Source of the DNA: Neospora caninum Liverpool | Lineage: Eukaryota > Apicomplexa > Conoidasida > Eucoccidiorida > Sarcocystidae | Direction of reading: 5' to 3' | DNA: 64,000 nt | Assembly: GCF_000208865.1 (NCBI RefSeq) | Contig: NC_018385.1 | Coordinates: 124,001-188,000, forward strand | Shown: positions 29,974-41,892 of the stretch, piece by piece | How positions within the stretch are numbered: position 1 is the stretch's first letter | How the letters are laid out: each line of letters opens with the position of its first letter | The notes under the pieces: model-generated | What the model saw: only the letters and a program-made list of their open reading frames with translations | Told to the model about the DNA's origin: nothing | The model's database searches: none | Program-made: the position numbers and the translations under genes

Positions 29974-32084
29974 ATGCGCAACTTCGGCAGGGGACTGCTC
30001 CTCGTAGGCGCCAGCCTGTTCGTTGGAGCCGCGTATTCCGTCATCCAAGGTTCGTTTGCCGGTGATTTTCATCTTCGGAAAGCCTATCTCTTTTCTCACG
30101 GACAGATACTGCCGCGCAGCGTCTGTTGCTGGGACGGCGTATCTGCGCTAGCTCCTCTCCTCGTGCCGCGCTCCGTCCGGTCCTCTCGCAGATTCCCTTC
30201 TATCGTGAACTCGATCGCGACAGCAGTGCCTATATCCTTGCATAAGATGCGCCCCTTGCGACAGGGCCCGCGTTCGCCAGCCTGAGGCTGAGACGAACTG
30301 CGCAGAACGGCAGCTCGGCGGCGCTTCTCTCCCGCGTTCATGCATATTTACACACGCACCTACCTGTGAACGCGGGAGGGAGTTCGTGTGAGGCCTTCAC
30401 CTCGCTACAGCAAATTCTGGTTTCCCACGAAAGTGTTTTTTTCCGCTTCGCAGGTCCGATTTATCCCTGTTTCTCGAGTTCACCCGTGCTGCGCCACGAG
30501 CGCGTTTTTTTTCTCGCAGGACACGTGTCGACCTGCGTGTACACCTCGGCCACTTGCGCCGGTTCCGAACGTTTGTTTTTTTCCGTGCAGCACGCCACAC
30601 GCTTCGCCACTCTGGCGGCCATCTGGACGATTTCGCGCTGCCTGCGAAAGTAAGTCGGAAGGCTGAAGTTGGCAGGAAGTTCCTCGTTTGCGAGTGTCAG
30701 CTGACGCAGAGAACGCATCGGCCCCGCGCGTTTAGGCTGTACAGACACGCCAACTGCTTGCTGCGCTGTACCGCGGGAAACATTTAGGCAAGCCTCTCTG
30801 TCGTGTCCCGCACACCCTGCCGACGAACTCTTTAGTCCGTGCCGCGGACACTGGTGTGGAGCGGCGGCCGGCCTCTCCGCAGAGATTCTGCTCTTTCAAA
30901 AGCCTGTGCCGCGTGAGAGGTTCTGGAAACAGAGTCCGCTCTTCCCTCCGAGCGGTCTTCCCTTCTCTCTTCTCTGTGCGCACCTCTGCGAGCAGGTTGT
31001 CCTCCTCGTGCTCCTCGCAGCAGCCATGTGCATGGTCGGTGGCCTCAAGTGCACAGGCGGCTTCAGACCCATCCACGTTTCCGAAGGAAAGACCCCGTAA
31101 GAGTCGCGAGGAAGCGGATGAAAGTCTCGAAAAAAGCAAAAACGAACGCGCGTCGTCTGGGGAGGAAAAGCGAGAACAATGGAACGCCTCCATGCCGCAT
31201 AGAATCTCGCACTCAAAGTCGCTACACGGTCCAAACCGAACAGAGCACTCACATCCATATATATATATATATATTCATATATATTCATATATATTTTTAT
31301 TTATATATATATAAGGCTTCAATCTCCTTCGCACACCTGAGCTTAGTCCCCTTCCTCGTCCCTCTAAGATCATGTGCATATCTACGTGTCGAGCGATTTT
31401 GAACTGCCGTCAACCCGCGCTTTGGGATGTGTGGAGGGGCGCCTGCTTCGGAACGTGGAGCATAGTGAGTGCTGTGGTTTCTGCGAAACACGAGAGCTTC
31501 AAGTAGTCTGTCGCAAAACGTGGAATGTGGCGGAGTCCCGACGCGGCATGCCAGGAAGAAGGCAGTGGCGGCACCCTCTCTCGAGTCGGCAAGTGCCCTC
31601 ACTTTTTTTGCCATCGACAGTCTTTGTCTCCGTGACTTGGCGTGTGTGTGTGTGTGTGTGTGTGGACGTGGAAAGTGTGTTCGTTGGACTGACCGCGTGT
31701 TGGGCCAGGGGTCACGGTGTACGTACACGCCTATCACACATCGTCACATTGTTGAAAAGACTGAATAGAGGGACGCGTGGCCTCTCTCGGCCGACGGTTC
31801 GGTCCATCAGTCTAGTGGCTCTTCACGGTGGCGTGCACGTCTGTCTTTTTTCCGTGTTTCATGCACTCCACCGGGAGGAGAACACCTTGTCGGCGGATCT
31901 CCTGTCTCCAGGACGCGGGCGCGCGCCCCGCGGTGCCGCGTCCATGCAGGCGTTTTTCTTTCCTGCCTCTCGCTGCAGATGCTGGGACCGGCTCCACGAA
32001 CGCTTCAACTTTCGTCTGTACGCCACCAGAGGGATGTGTCTCGCTCCGCTCGTCCGAAACTTCGTCACGCCGCCTCCGTCGTGA
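29974..32084 (+). CDS. EMC5: ER membrane protein complex subunit 5 (EMC5/MMGT), 113 aa, four exons
   Basis: Small two-span subunit of the EMC, the insertase for tail-anchored and multipass proteins in the ER. Exons are 29974-30049, 30591-30649, 30996-31096 and 31979-32084 (342 nt, all phases agree). Transmembrane segment 1 is GLLLVGASLFVGAAYSVIQ. It is followed by a cytosolic hairpin of the HLDDFALPAK type, which aligns with the animal ESLPIDIV region. Transmembrane segment 2 is VVLLVLLAAAMCMVGGL. A tail with WDRLHERFNFRLYATRG corresponds to the conserved FDTLRNHPSFYVFNHRG of animal EMC5. The third exon would read into a stop if unspliced: the donor CC|GTAAGAG contains the TAA. Splicing is therefore needed to obtain the conserved tail. 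Length is close to the 131 residues of the human protein. Confidence 0.88.
31256..31314. repeat. (TA)n microsatellite in EMC5 intron 3
   Basis: Almost pure TATATA with TTCATA interruptions. A separate (TG)n run of about nine units lies at about 31643-31662 in the same intron. Confidence 0.85.
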
Positions 32085-35000
32085 AGGCGACAGGAGGGAG
32101 GCTGTCGCCGTGTTTCTGCATGCAGTGAGGACAGCAGCAGAGTGGCAAGGCTGGTGTGACTCCCGGGGAAGCGTATTTTTCAGAGGCGCTTTCTCGCTCT
32201 CCGCAGCGCCTCAGTGAAGGCGAGTTTTGCGAAAACGTTTTTCGGGTGGACTCTGTGTTTGGTCTTCGTAAGGACTCCTTCAGCCGTTCCGTCAGTATCT
32301 CTTTGTCGCGAGATCCCAACGCGGTCGGCTCACCTCCACGGTTGCCTGCAGAGCCGCACATCTGTGTGAAACCACACCGGGGAAAGGCGAGGGAGGGTCT
32401 GTCAGGAAGCCTCTGAAGAAGTCGGGTGGAACCGTAACGCACGCGTCCAATTTCAGCGAACTACCAGCTTTTCTCGCAGAGCCGTCATTCAAAAAGGATC
32501 ACTTTCAGATGTATTCGTTGCGATCACCGCCTAGCACACGAGACGGAATCGTAGAGATGAGCGGCACCAAAGAGGGGAACTGTGTTTCCGGTCGTCGCTA
32601 CGTTGGACGCGTTCTTTCGGGAGAACCGCGAAGAACAACCACGCCTCGGCGCCTCGTTCTTCTGACTCTGTACCGTCTCGTGCACGACCGAAAAGCTAGC
32701 AGTCTTCAGTCACGTCCTCTCTTTGGGTCCGATACCATACCTGCCACAGTTCTTGACGGAAACGGCATGCGCCGCTGCTGTGGAAAATCTACAGCATTTT
32801 GCGTGTCCGTGACAGGCGGAGAAAATGTAGAAATCTGACATTTTTTTGCGCTTTCGTTGTCGCGCTGTTGCCGAGGCAGGCGCCCGGCAGGATGCACGCG
32901 ATCGTGCCAAAGCTTCGGCAAGACCAAACGGAGCAGCTGCCACTCAGCATTTCTAGCGAAATCTGCCTGTGGACAGGGAGGAGAAAAACCGGTACGCGAC
33001 TCTGTGCAGGAAGAGAGGGGAGTCCTCGACTTCGCGGGGTAATCGATCCTTAAGATGCACGCCTGCAGGAGCATCCCGTTTTCGCGTGCCGAAGCAGCGT
33101 ACGGCTTGCGGTGGAAGACCCCGCCACAAGGGGGAAAGTACAGGGTAAGCGTTCTCGTACACATACACTACTGATTTTGCCTCCTCTAAAGGGTTTGCCA
33201 TGTGCGAAACGTCGGATAACCAGAAACGCCTCCCTGGCGCGCGACTCGGCGTTCTAGGAGGCACGACGAAAGCGACCTGAAGAGCGGGCGCACCTCTCAG
33301 CAAATCCGCCTGCCTCCCAGAATTTCTTCAACGGTGAGTTTTGGAGAGAAGCAGAGGGGTGCCTCCCCAGTTCGCGCGATTTCCAGCTACAGGGTTACCA
33401 TTTGACGGGGAACAACAGATGCAGCCGGACCTCCGCAGGCACACTCCATCTAGTCGAGTGGAGCGATCGCGGTGAACCCAAAGCGTGTACTGGGAGACAT
33501 CCCAGCGGCAGCGTCCAACGCATGTACCTGCCTAGAGATGCGCATATGAAGAGCACGGGACAGGCTAAGTTTCGCTCTCCACACGAATCTACGTCTGAAG
33601 AAAGGGGTCAGTCCATCCAGTCACCGGCATGAGAAACAGCAGTAACCCTCTCCGGCCAGTAACTCAGAACTGCGTCTGTGCAGCGACCGCGAAGGGTGCT
33701 CTCGTGGCCGCGTCACGTGTCTGAGGCTTTCTAGCGATCTGGAATGCAGCATTGCCCTTAAACCATCACATAAATCTTCTCTGGGCAGAAATCTATTTGG
33801 TGCTTCGTGAGTTCTTGCTCTGAACCGACCGCTTCGAGGCACGGCTAGAACACATGCGTCGGAGCTCCGAGTGTATGTACACCGGAAACAATTTCCCACG
33901 ACAAGTATCAGTGCCTTCCCCCTGCAGATGATGCTTGTTGGGGCGTACCGGTGCACGCGTCGGGAGTCAAATCCAGATTGCGTTTTCCAGTTGGAAATGC
34001 ATCTTTCGCAGCAAGACAACTTCCCTTTTCGCCACATCCAGCGCGTCGCGTGGACTTCGCATGCGGTTTTTCCACAGCGCTTGACTTTTCTCTGTGCATT
34101 GGGAGGCTCGCTGTGTCCAGCGAAGGAATCTGCTGAAACGACCTTTTTGCCGGCGCCATTGTGGCCAGTGAACTGTCGAGGGAGAGCTCTTTCTCTCGGG
34201 TCTTGCTTCAGCCGAAGAAGACGGCAGAAACAGGCTCCTTCTCCCTGAGAGACTTTTTCTAGAGGCGAAACAGCGAGAACGCGAGCGTCGATGCTGACCT
34301 CCATGCTCGCGCACTGCGAAGGAAACCGAGAACCGTGCCTGTTTGTCGGCGAACAAAATAAACGGTCTGAGAAAAGAGCAATTTCCTTGCGAATCCGAAC
34401 TTCACGAGATGTTTCTCCCATTTTACCTAGCTTCCGCGGTGTAGCTTCTTCTAGCTCCGCCGAGACATGGAATAGAAGAGCCGCTATCCTAACACAACCA
34501 TTCCGTGGTGGGTCCGTTTTTTTTTTCGTGAACACGAAGAAAGAGGGGGAAAGAGGAGATTTCAGTTGTGGTGCAAAACGCTCGCTTTCCCACGAGGAAC
34601 CTCGTGGCATCCTCATGAGGTGTATGTGCACGAGGCACCGCCGGAGACCAGCCTGTATTGTATCAAACTCCCTTTTTCCAGTTCACCTCTCTCCTCCATT
34701 CCCCGGTTCCTCTCCTCCTCTTCCTCCTCTTCGTTTCTTCTCTGTGTCCACTTCCTCTACGTCGTGGACTCCAAGGGAGACAGCTGCGTCTGGGGTGCTT
34801 CGAGAGCAGGCGATTCCCGCTGCGGCGAAAGACAGTGTCTGCCTTGTGTATAGAGCCGCAACGATGGTAGGGAGGTGAAAAAGATTGATACAGAACTGCC
34901 CTCTTCATTGTCCCGTCGTCTCATTCCACCTCTCTCCTCTGTGCCTGCGGAATGAAACGGCCCGTTTTGCTTCTTTGCGCTCCTTTCTACCTTCTCGCCG

Positions 35001-35528
35001 TGATGCACGGGCTTCTGCGACTTGCTTCATACGGCTCCCTCCCGTCTCCTTTAAGTTTCGACCGTCTCCACTTCATGCCTGCTTCTCCCGGTGCCGAGTG
35101 TTCGCACCTTCCTTCGCGCTTTCTCTCACCGTTTCCTTGCTCATATATACACATATACGCATGTTTTGCGCGTACGATTCGCGGCTAACGTCCCCAGGTC
35201 CTTCTGTCCCTCTTCACCGTGTTCGATACTGAAGTGGCTGGGGAGCCTTTTTTTTCCCGAGATTTCCGTCGACCTTTCGCCGTATGTCTCATTCTGTGGC
35301 GGACAGCGTCTTCGCAGTTTCGTCTTCTTTCTTTCCACGTGTACTTTGACCTCTCGCTCTCTCTTTCTCTCGATCGGCTCTGTTTTCTTCTCTCCCTCTT
35401 TTGCCCTGTCCTGTCAAACCTATCTGCGCGTCCACACCTTATCGGCGGACGAGCGTTTCTCTTTTTTTCCCTTCCTTTCTCGCTTCCTTTCTTCCCTGGT
35501 TCTTCTCCCTCTGTCCCTGCTCTAGACG
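32085..35528. other. Spacer between EMC5 and the DHHC gene
   Basis: The last 1 kb before 35529 is strongly pyrimidine-rich (CTTCTCCCTCT runs), typical of a long 5' leader. Its only long plus frames are low-complexity Ser/Phe/Leu translations. A 336-codon minus-strand frame at 34631-33621 is listed separately as a weak candidate. Nothing else is recognised. Confidence 0.45.
33621..34631 (-). CDS. Weak candidate ORF, 336 codons, no known family
   Basis: A single uninterrupted minus-strand frame. The first ATG is a few codons inside, in MRMPRGSSW. Composition is Arg/Ser/Cys-rich with no domain, membrane span or repeat. Long chance frames do occur here, since one runs through introns of the 5-phosphatase gene, so length alone is weak evidence. 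It would lie head-to-head with the DHHC gene. It may equally be antisense to that gene's 5' leader. Confidence 0.2.
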   Translation of the reverse strand: MHIHLMRMPRGSSWESERFAPQLKSPLSPSFFVFTKKKTDPPRNGCVRIAALLFHVSAELEEATPRKLGKMGETSREVRIRKEIALFSDRLFCSPTNRHGSRFPSQCASMEVSIDARVLAVSPLEKVSQGEGACFCRLLRLKQDPRERALPRQFTGHNGAGKKVVSADSFAGHSEPPNAQRKVKRCGKTACEVHATRWMWRKGKLSCCERCISNWKTQSGFDSRRVHRYAPTSIICRGKALILVVGNCFRCTYTRSSDACVLAVPRSGRFRARTHEAPNRFLPREDLCDGLRAMLHSRSLESLRHVTRPREHPSRSLHRRSSELLAGEGYCCFSCR

Positions 35529-38500
35529 ATGGCCACTGCGCGTCGGCCGCTTCCGGACGCCGCTTCCCCCTCGTGCGAGCTCGTTTCTGTCTGTTCGGTG
35601 TCGAGAGTCGGGCGCGTCGCAGCCTTGCGTTCCTCGCCTTCGCCTTTCTCTGAGGCAGGTCTCGACGCCGGCGCCGAAGACGAGGGGGACTACGCCCGTG
35701 CGGCCTCGCCCACGCGCGAGGACGAGCCGAGCGAACCAGCCGCCTCGGACGCGTCCAGTGTGTCTACGCCCGAGACTTCGCACTCGGACAGCAGGGACGA
35801 GAGCGCGTCAGACTGGAGAGGCCTTCAGCCTCGCCCGCGCTCTTCCAGGACGTGCCGCAGTCGCGACGCCCCGAGACATGAGGCTCCCTCTGGGCGCTAC
35901 TGCGCCCCCGTTGCAGTGATGGTCCTACGGTGTGTTCTCCTCGGCCTCCTCGTCTCGAGCAGCCCGCGTCTCTCCGTCTTCGCCAATCCGTCTCCTGAAA
36001 CCTTCGGCCTCTGGTCCCTCGTCCTCCTCACCGTTCTCGCCTACCTGCTCACCGCCGTCGGAGATCCGTGAGCCGCCTGGACACGCGCGACTCCAACAGT
36101 AGCTCAGTTTGGTTCGCCGTCGTCACCACGTCCCCCCGCATCGAGCAGCGCGTCACGCGTCCACACGCACCCACATCTAGATGCAAAAACATACTGAGGG
36201 AGACACCCGAAGCTACACAGATTTTGCACGTCTCTGTATCTCTCTCTAGGTATTGCAATTTCTCTCCCTGGAGATATGCACATTAATAGCAGAGCGAATG
36301 CAAGCGAGACTACGTCTTTTCCTTTCTCGATCAGCAGCCATTTGCATCTCCTTCTGCTTTTGTCTCCGTGCATCTTCCGGTTCGCTGTTTGGGATGTGTT
36401 CTTTCCGAGTCAGTTCGTTCCTCGCTCTTGAAATTCCGCGTGTCCACGTTCCGCCACCCTCGGCTGCGCCTCTGTGTCTCTGCGTGTCTCCAGGGGCTAT
36501 CTGAAGTACTGTCCCTCGTCGCTGCTCGCGCGCGAAGAACACGCGGTGCTGGTGCGCCCGCGAGGCGCCACGCGATGCCCGCACTCTGCTGGGAAGGCCT
36601 GCATGCATGGGAGCGGCACAGTCGCGAGTTCGCCTGCCTTCGCGGACGGGTTCGACGACTGTCGAGGCAGAGACAGTTCGGCGCAGCGGGCGAGAGAGCG
36701 CGAGCTGTCGACCTTTTCGTCCCACTCCCGCGCCTCCTCGTCCGAGAGCAGCTTCCTAAGCGACTCTGACAAGAGCGATGCCTCCAGAGAGACGCTCCCC
36801 CTGCATCCAAACCGCGCAGCCGCTCTGCATGCGGGCCGCGCACGGGAAGTCTGCAGAGACAGCCGAGGCGCTGCACGCTGTGAGCTGGGAAGACGCGCGG
36901 GCGCAGATGCGAGAGGCGGAGGCCTCGGCGCTGGCCACCGACTGGGCCGTAGAGAGAAGAAAACGCGATCCGGAAGAAAAGAGCGCGTCATGCCGCTCTT
37001 CGACACGCGGCGAGAGAAGTGGAGGCGCATCCGGACGACCGGCTCGTCGGACTGGGAGGCATCGGACGAAGCGACTGCGGAGGCGCACGAGGGGAGGGAG
37101 CGCGGAGACAGTTCGTCCTGGGGCTCCGAAGAAGAGAGTTCGGAAGACTTTGAAGATCTATGTTGCAGCGAAGAACCGCGAGCAGACTGCGAGATTGACG
37201 TGGACAGCCCGACGCGTCTCGGCAGCTCTGCAGGGGGTTTGGAGCTTCCGGCCTACCTCCGGGAGATGCGCGTGTCTTCCTTTCAACTTGCCGAACGGGA
37301 CGCCGGAGACCCGGGGTCGATGGCGCCTCGCTGGGGTACGCTGCCGAACCCTCGACACGGAGACGCTCCCCGCGCACCGCCGCGCGACGAAGAGTTGTCT
37401 CCTCGGGTGATACCGACGTTTCAGTCCCTGCCGGACGTCGAAGCGGCTTTCCTCCAGTCGGATTCCAGCGAAGGAGACCTCGATAAAGGAGACGCTTTCT
37501 CGCTCAACGGCAACACGGGAAATCCACTCCATGTGCAAGTTGCACAAACAAACTCGCAGTGCAACCCTAACAACGAGCCTTCCTCTCCGGACTCTCCTCC
37601 CCCTTCTTCTGTTATCCCTTCTTCTTTTCCCTCTTCTTCTGTTCCCCCTTCTTCTTTTCCCCCTTCTTGTGTTCCCCCATCTTCTTTTCCCCCTACTTTT
37701 TCGTCCAGACTAGGCTGTGGGGACCGAGAAGGAAAGGTTTATGCGGAGGGAGTCGGCGCTGCATGTGCGGGGCCAGTAGAGGGGCGGGACAGAATGTCGA
37801 GATCGCCCGGAGCAGAGCGCGCGAGGCAGCAGGCGGGGGAACAGGAAGGAGGCCCGAGAAACTGGGAAGACGGCCTGTACGCTCTCGAGGATTTCGATCC
37901 GCAGCCGAAGCCTTCCCCCGTGAAACCCGTGTGGGCCACCAATCCACATGCGCAAGCAGGTTTCCTCTCGTCTCCGCAATTCCTCACTCCCCCTCCGAAC
38001 GACAGGAAAACAAGACACGTGGCAAAGAAGAGAGCTCCCTCTCGGTCTTCTCGATCTTCTCGATCCTCTCGGTCTTCTCGATCTTCTCGATCCTCTCGGT
38101 CTTCTCGATCTTCTCGATCCTCTCGGTCTTCTCTAGAGTCTCCTTCTCGCTTTTCAGCTCCAACGTCTTCACGAAGGAAGAGAGAGGGGCGGTCGGCGTG
38201 GGGGCAGACTGCGGTTTTTTCGCCGGCGCCTGCTGCGATTGGGCGAGGCTGTCCTTTGCCTTTCTCGGACGTCTACGCCTCCTGCAACCAAGTCTTTCAC
38301 TTTGACAGCAGGATCCCTGGCAACCCCGCTTCCGTCGGCTTTCTGCCGCTCCCGAGGGGCGTGTATGCCGAGAGCGAGGATGCGGTAGACGGAAGACGCG
38401 AAGGAAAGGAACGAAGAGAAAGTGGAAGGATGCCGCGGGACTCCTCGGAGGAGCGCGAGAAGAGCGGAGGGCGGGCGAGTCGGCGGCGGCGAGGAAGGCC

Positions 38501-39594
38501 GGCTTTGCTCCTGGGGCGACAACTTTCAGATCGTGACTTCGTTCCTGCAACGCGGCGAGAAAAAGGGCGAACGAGGCTCGCCGTCTCGGCGTGTGCCTCG
38601 CCGCTGGACACGTCTTCAAGCGACGAGAAGAGAGACCGAGCGGTCTGTCTCCAGGGCCGGAACACATCCGAGGAGCACTTCAACCTCGCGCTCGACGAGA
38701 AGAGCGCAGGCAGCGGCGGTTTTGTAGACCACGGGGAGATGCGCGGTGGGGAACCCGAGGAGCGGAGCGAGAACGCAGAGCTGACGACGAAGACAGAGAC
38801 GAGAGAGACGCAAGGCTGGGAACCGGAGAGAAAAGGCCAGCATGCGAACGCCCAGAATGGAGCGAAGAACGGTGAGCCTGTGGAAGGAGCCGCGCCGGAG
38901 ACGGTGCCTTGGCGAGGAGAGAGCGACGCGTCACGGGACGAGAGGCGCAGCACTCACGCCGATGCGCGGCTGGTGAGAGAAGCGCTTGGAAAGGAAACTG
39001 GCGAGAAGCCGTTCGATGCGGCGCGCACAGCACGCCGTGGGAGGTGTCTAGACACCGGAGACCAGAGCAGTGTGTCGCGCGCGCCGCGCTCGCGTGGAAA
39101 AGAAGAGGGCGACGTCAGTGGAAACGAGGAGTCGGAGGTGGAGAAGATCCGCGCGGCGTCTCGGGTCCTGACGCCCCGCGAGGCAGGCCCAGCTGTCTCA
39201 GCTTCGAGCGAGCGGGGAGAGACGGCGAGTCGGCGAGGCGAAGCGATGCAGCGCCTCCGAGAAGGAACTTGGCGAGGAAAAAGGCGAGACCGGAGGGACG
39301 GAAAGCGGCCTCGACAGGAAGGGAGACCCATCTTTTACGTCTACAAAAAACAACTCTACCAGGCCTCCGTCAAACTCCGCTTCTGTCAGATCTGCTTCAT
39401 GTACCAGGTACACAGACACCCCCGCAAGTCAGCCTTCGACATCCACATAAAAATCTGTATACATCTCTATACACGAGTGCACGTGTGCGTATTTGTTCAA
39501 AGAATGCAAAGACAGATGCACATATATACATGCATATGCAAATATAAGTATATGTATATATATATATATATATGTGTATGAATATGTATGCAAA

Positions 39595-39629
<35 letters not shown>

Positions 39630-41847
39630 AGATGGTGGGCCCCTCGATCGGTAGGTGTTGTTGGAGAAACAGTGTATGGTGTGGCCACAGGTTCCAGAGA
39701 GGGTCTGAAGCGAGAAAGGCGGGGTTGAATGCACAGAGAGTTCGCGAAGGGAAGGGGAGAGGCGTGAGGCGTTCTCTCGGGAGATCAAGGAGTCTGTGCG
39801 AGGCGCCGCGAGTGCGCCGCTTCTCGTGACATCCGGTCTTGATTCAGCTTGAAGGCAGAGTCGCAGGAAAGGCACACGAGGGGGGATTCTCTGGATGGCG
39901 TCTTGCCTGTCGGAGTCGACGGTGGCAGTGGGGATTGCAGCGAGAGAAACGAGCACAGACCCCGAAAACCTTTCACGTTTTGTCGCCGTCGCCTCGGAAG
40001 CGACGGGCCGCTGTGCGTCCTGTTTCGGTTTTCTTCTCTCCCCACGCCGTTTCGACCCGTCCTCTTTCAAAGCGTTTCTATCCCCTTCGTAAAGGATGCA
40101 TCTCTGTCGGGGGCCGATCGCTCCTTCGCGTCAGTTTTCTGTGCTTTCGCGTTTGCAGCCGCTGAGAACGAAACATTGCAGCCAGTGCGGCCGGTGTACT
40201 CGAACCCACGACCATCACTGTCCATGGATCGGTAGGAGACAAAATGCTTCCCTTTTCTCTTTCCTCTCCTCTTTTCTTCCCTTTTCGCTCTCGCTCTTCT
40301 TTGTAGTCTCTTTCCGCTCCGCTCCGTCTCTCTCCAGTGTCTTTTTTCGACGTCGCAAACCTCAGAAGAGGACGCGCTGCACTGCGCGCAATAGAACTTC
40401 CCCTCTTTTTTCGAGGGTTCGATCCCCAGCAGCCTGGTCGCTGTGAGGGCTCCGGAGATAGTCTGAAGCCATTCCTTGTTGACGCAGGTTCTTCACCTAC
40501 CCTCAAGTATCTGGTTTGGTTTCTTGGCTAGGATCATGTTAATTCTGAGCCGGCAGCGAGAGGCTTTTTCGAGGAAGCTTGTAGAAGCGGCAGGCGGAGT
40601 CTCCGTGTCGGATTCCATCGCAGTTTTTACCCAAAGTGCGAGGAAAACGTCCTTCGCCTCCCATGGAAACGCCGCGCGCCACCGAGCAGACACCCGCCCC
40701 AAGAGAGATACATATCTGTCGATGCACACGCATGATGAAAAATATATATATATATATATATGTATATTTATATGGATATATATATGTATATATATACATA
40801 TATATGTATATGTCTGTAAGTCGGTCGGTGCATGCGACTTTTTGGTGGGCGATTGTCGTGTGTCGACATGCATGCAAAACAACGATCTCTCTCAACATTC
40901 ACGAAATGGAGGAGCATCTCTGTGGCCGCGCGCGCCTCGGTGTGTAGGTGAGTCGCTGCCTGTGGCCAGTGTCTCTCGAGTAAACGTGGAGGTCTGCCTG
41001 CAAAGTGTTTGTTGTTTCGCGTTTTCCAGGGACGTGCGTCGCGGAAGAGAACCGCGTCTACTTTTACTGGTTTCTTCTGCTGCAAGCGATCGAACTCCTG
41101 GTCGTCGCCGTCCTCTACATTCGCGCGCTCGTATGGCAAACCGAGGGCGAGATTCAAAAGTAGGCGCGAAAAACCCGTCTCTTCTACCTGCATGCATCGT
41201 TGCATGCATGCTTGCGTAAAAAGCTTCCGGTCTGTGGAGCCGTTGTCGACACAGACGCTTTCGTGTTTTACAAGGCAGCTTTTCTCCGGTGTTTGTCGCT
41301 TTCTTCAGCCCTTTCCACTTTGTCGCGCTCTTCTTCACTCTCATGTTTTGCCTCTTCCTCGCCTGCATGGTCACCTGTCTCTTCTGCTACCACACCTACC
41401 TGATGCTTTCCAACTTGACGACTTGGGAGTCGATGGCGTGGCACAAAATATCGTACCTGAAGGTGAGACAGAACTTTTAAAGCGTCAGGACCGCAGACTC
41501 AGGGACAGCCGATGTTGTGCTTCGCGACCCAGCCGGGGTACATGCACGCGGGAGTTTTTGTGAGTCTGCAGCCTGGCAGGCGCTCTGCACTCTGTCGAGG
41601 CTCTCTCGTCCAGGCCATGCGTTTTCCGCATGCACTCTTCACACAAAAAGCGGGGAAAGCTCTACGCTAGGTGAAGAGCGCATCCATACAGAGAGAGGAT
41701 ATATGGAGAAACACATAACCAGTCCATACACAGAGGCAAATATATCCAGATACAAACAAGAGCGTCTATCGATACACGGATACGCGTGCATCTCTATCTT
41801 CAAGCACATAGAGACTAATAGCTATACATGCATGTGCAAATTTATAC

Positions 41848-41892
<45 letters not shown>

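Noticed and set aside
39408..39581. C-terminal extension of DHHC exon 2 into TA repeats
   Set aside because: The frame reads past a GT donor at 39408 into a microsatellite; splicing at the donor gives the conserved [10 protein letters not shown] continuation.
40400..40440. tRNA B-box-like GGTTCGATCCC
   Set aside because: No A-box or cloverleaf upstream and only three base pairs in the would-be T-stem; it lies in an intron of the DHHC gene.
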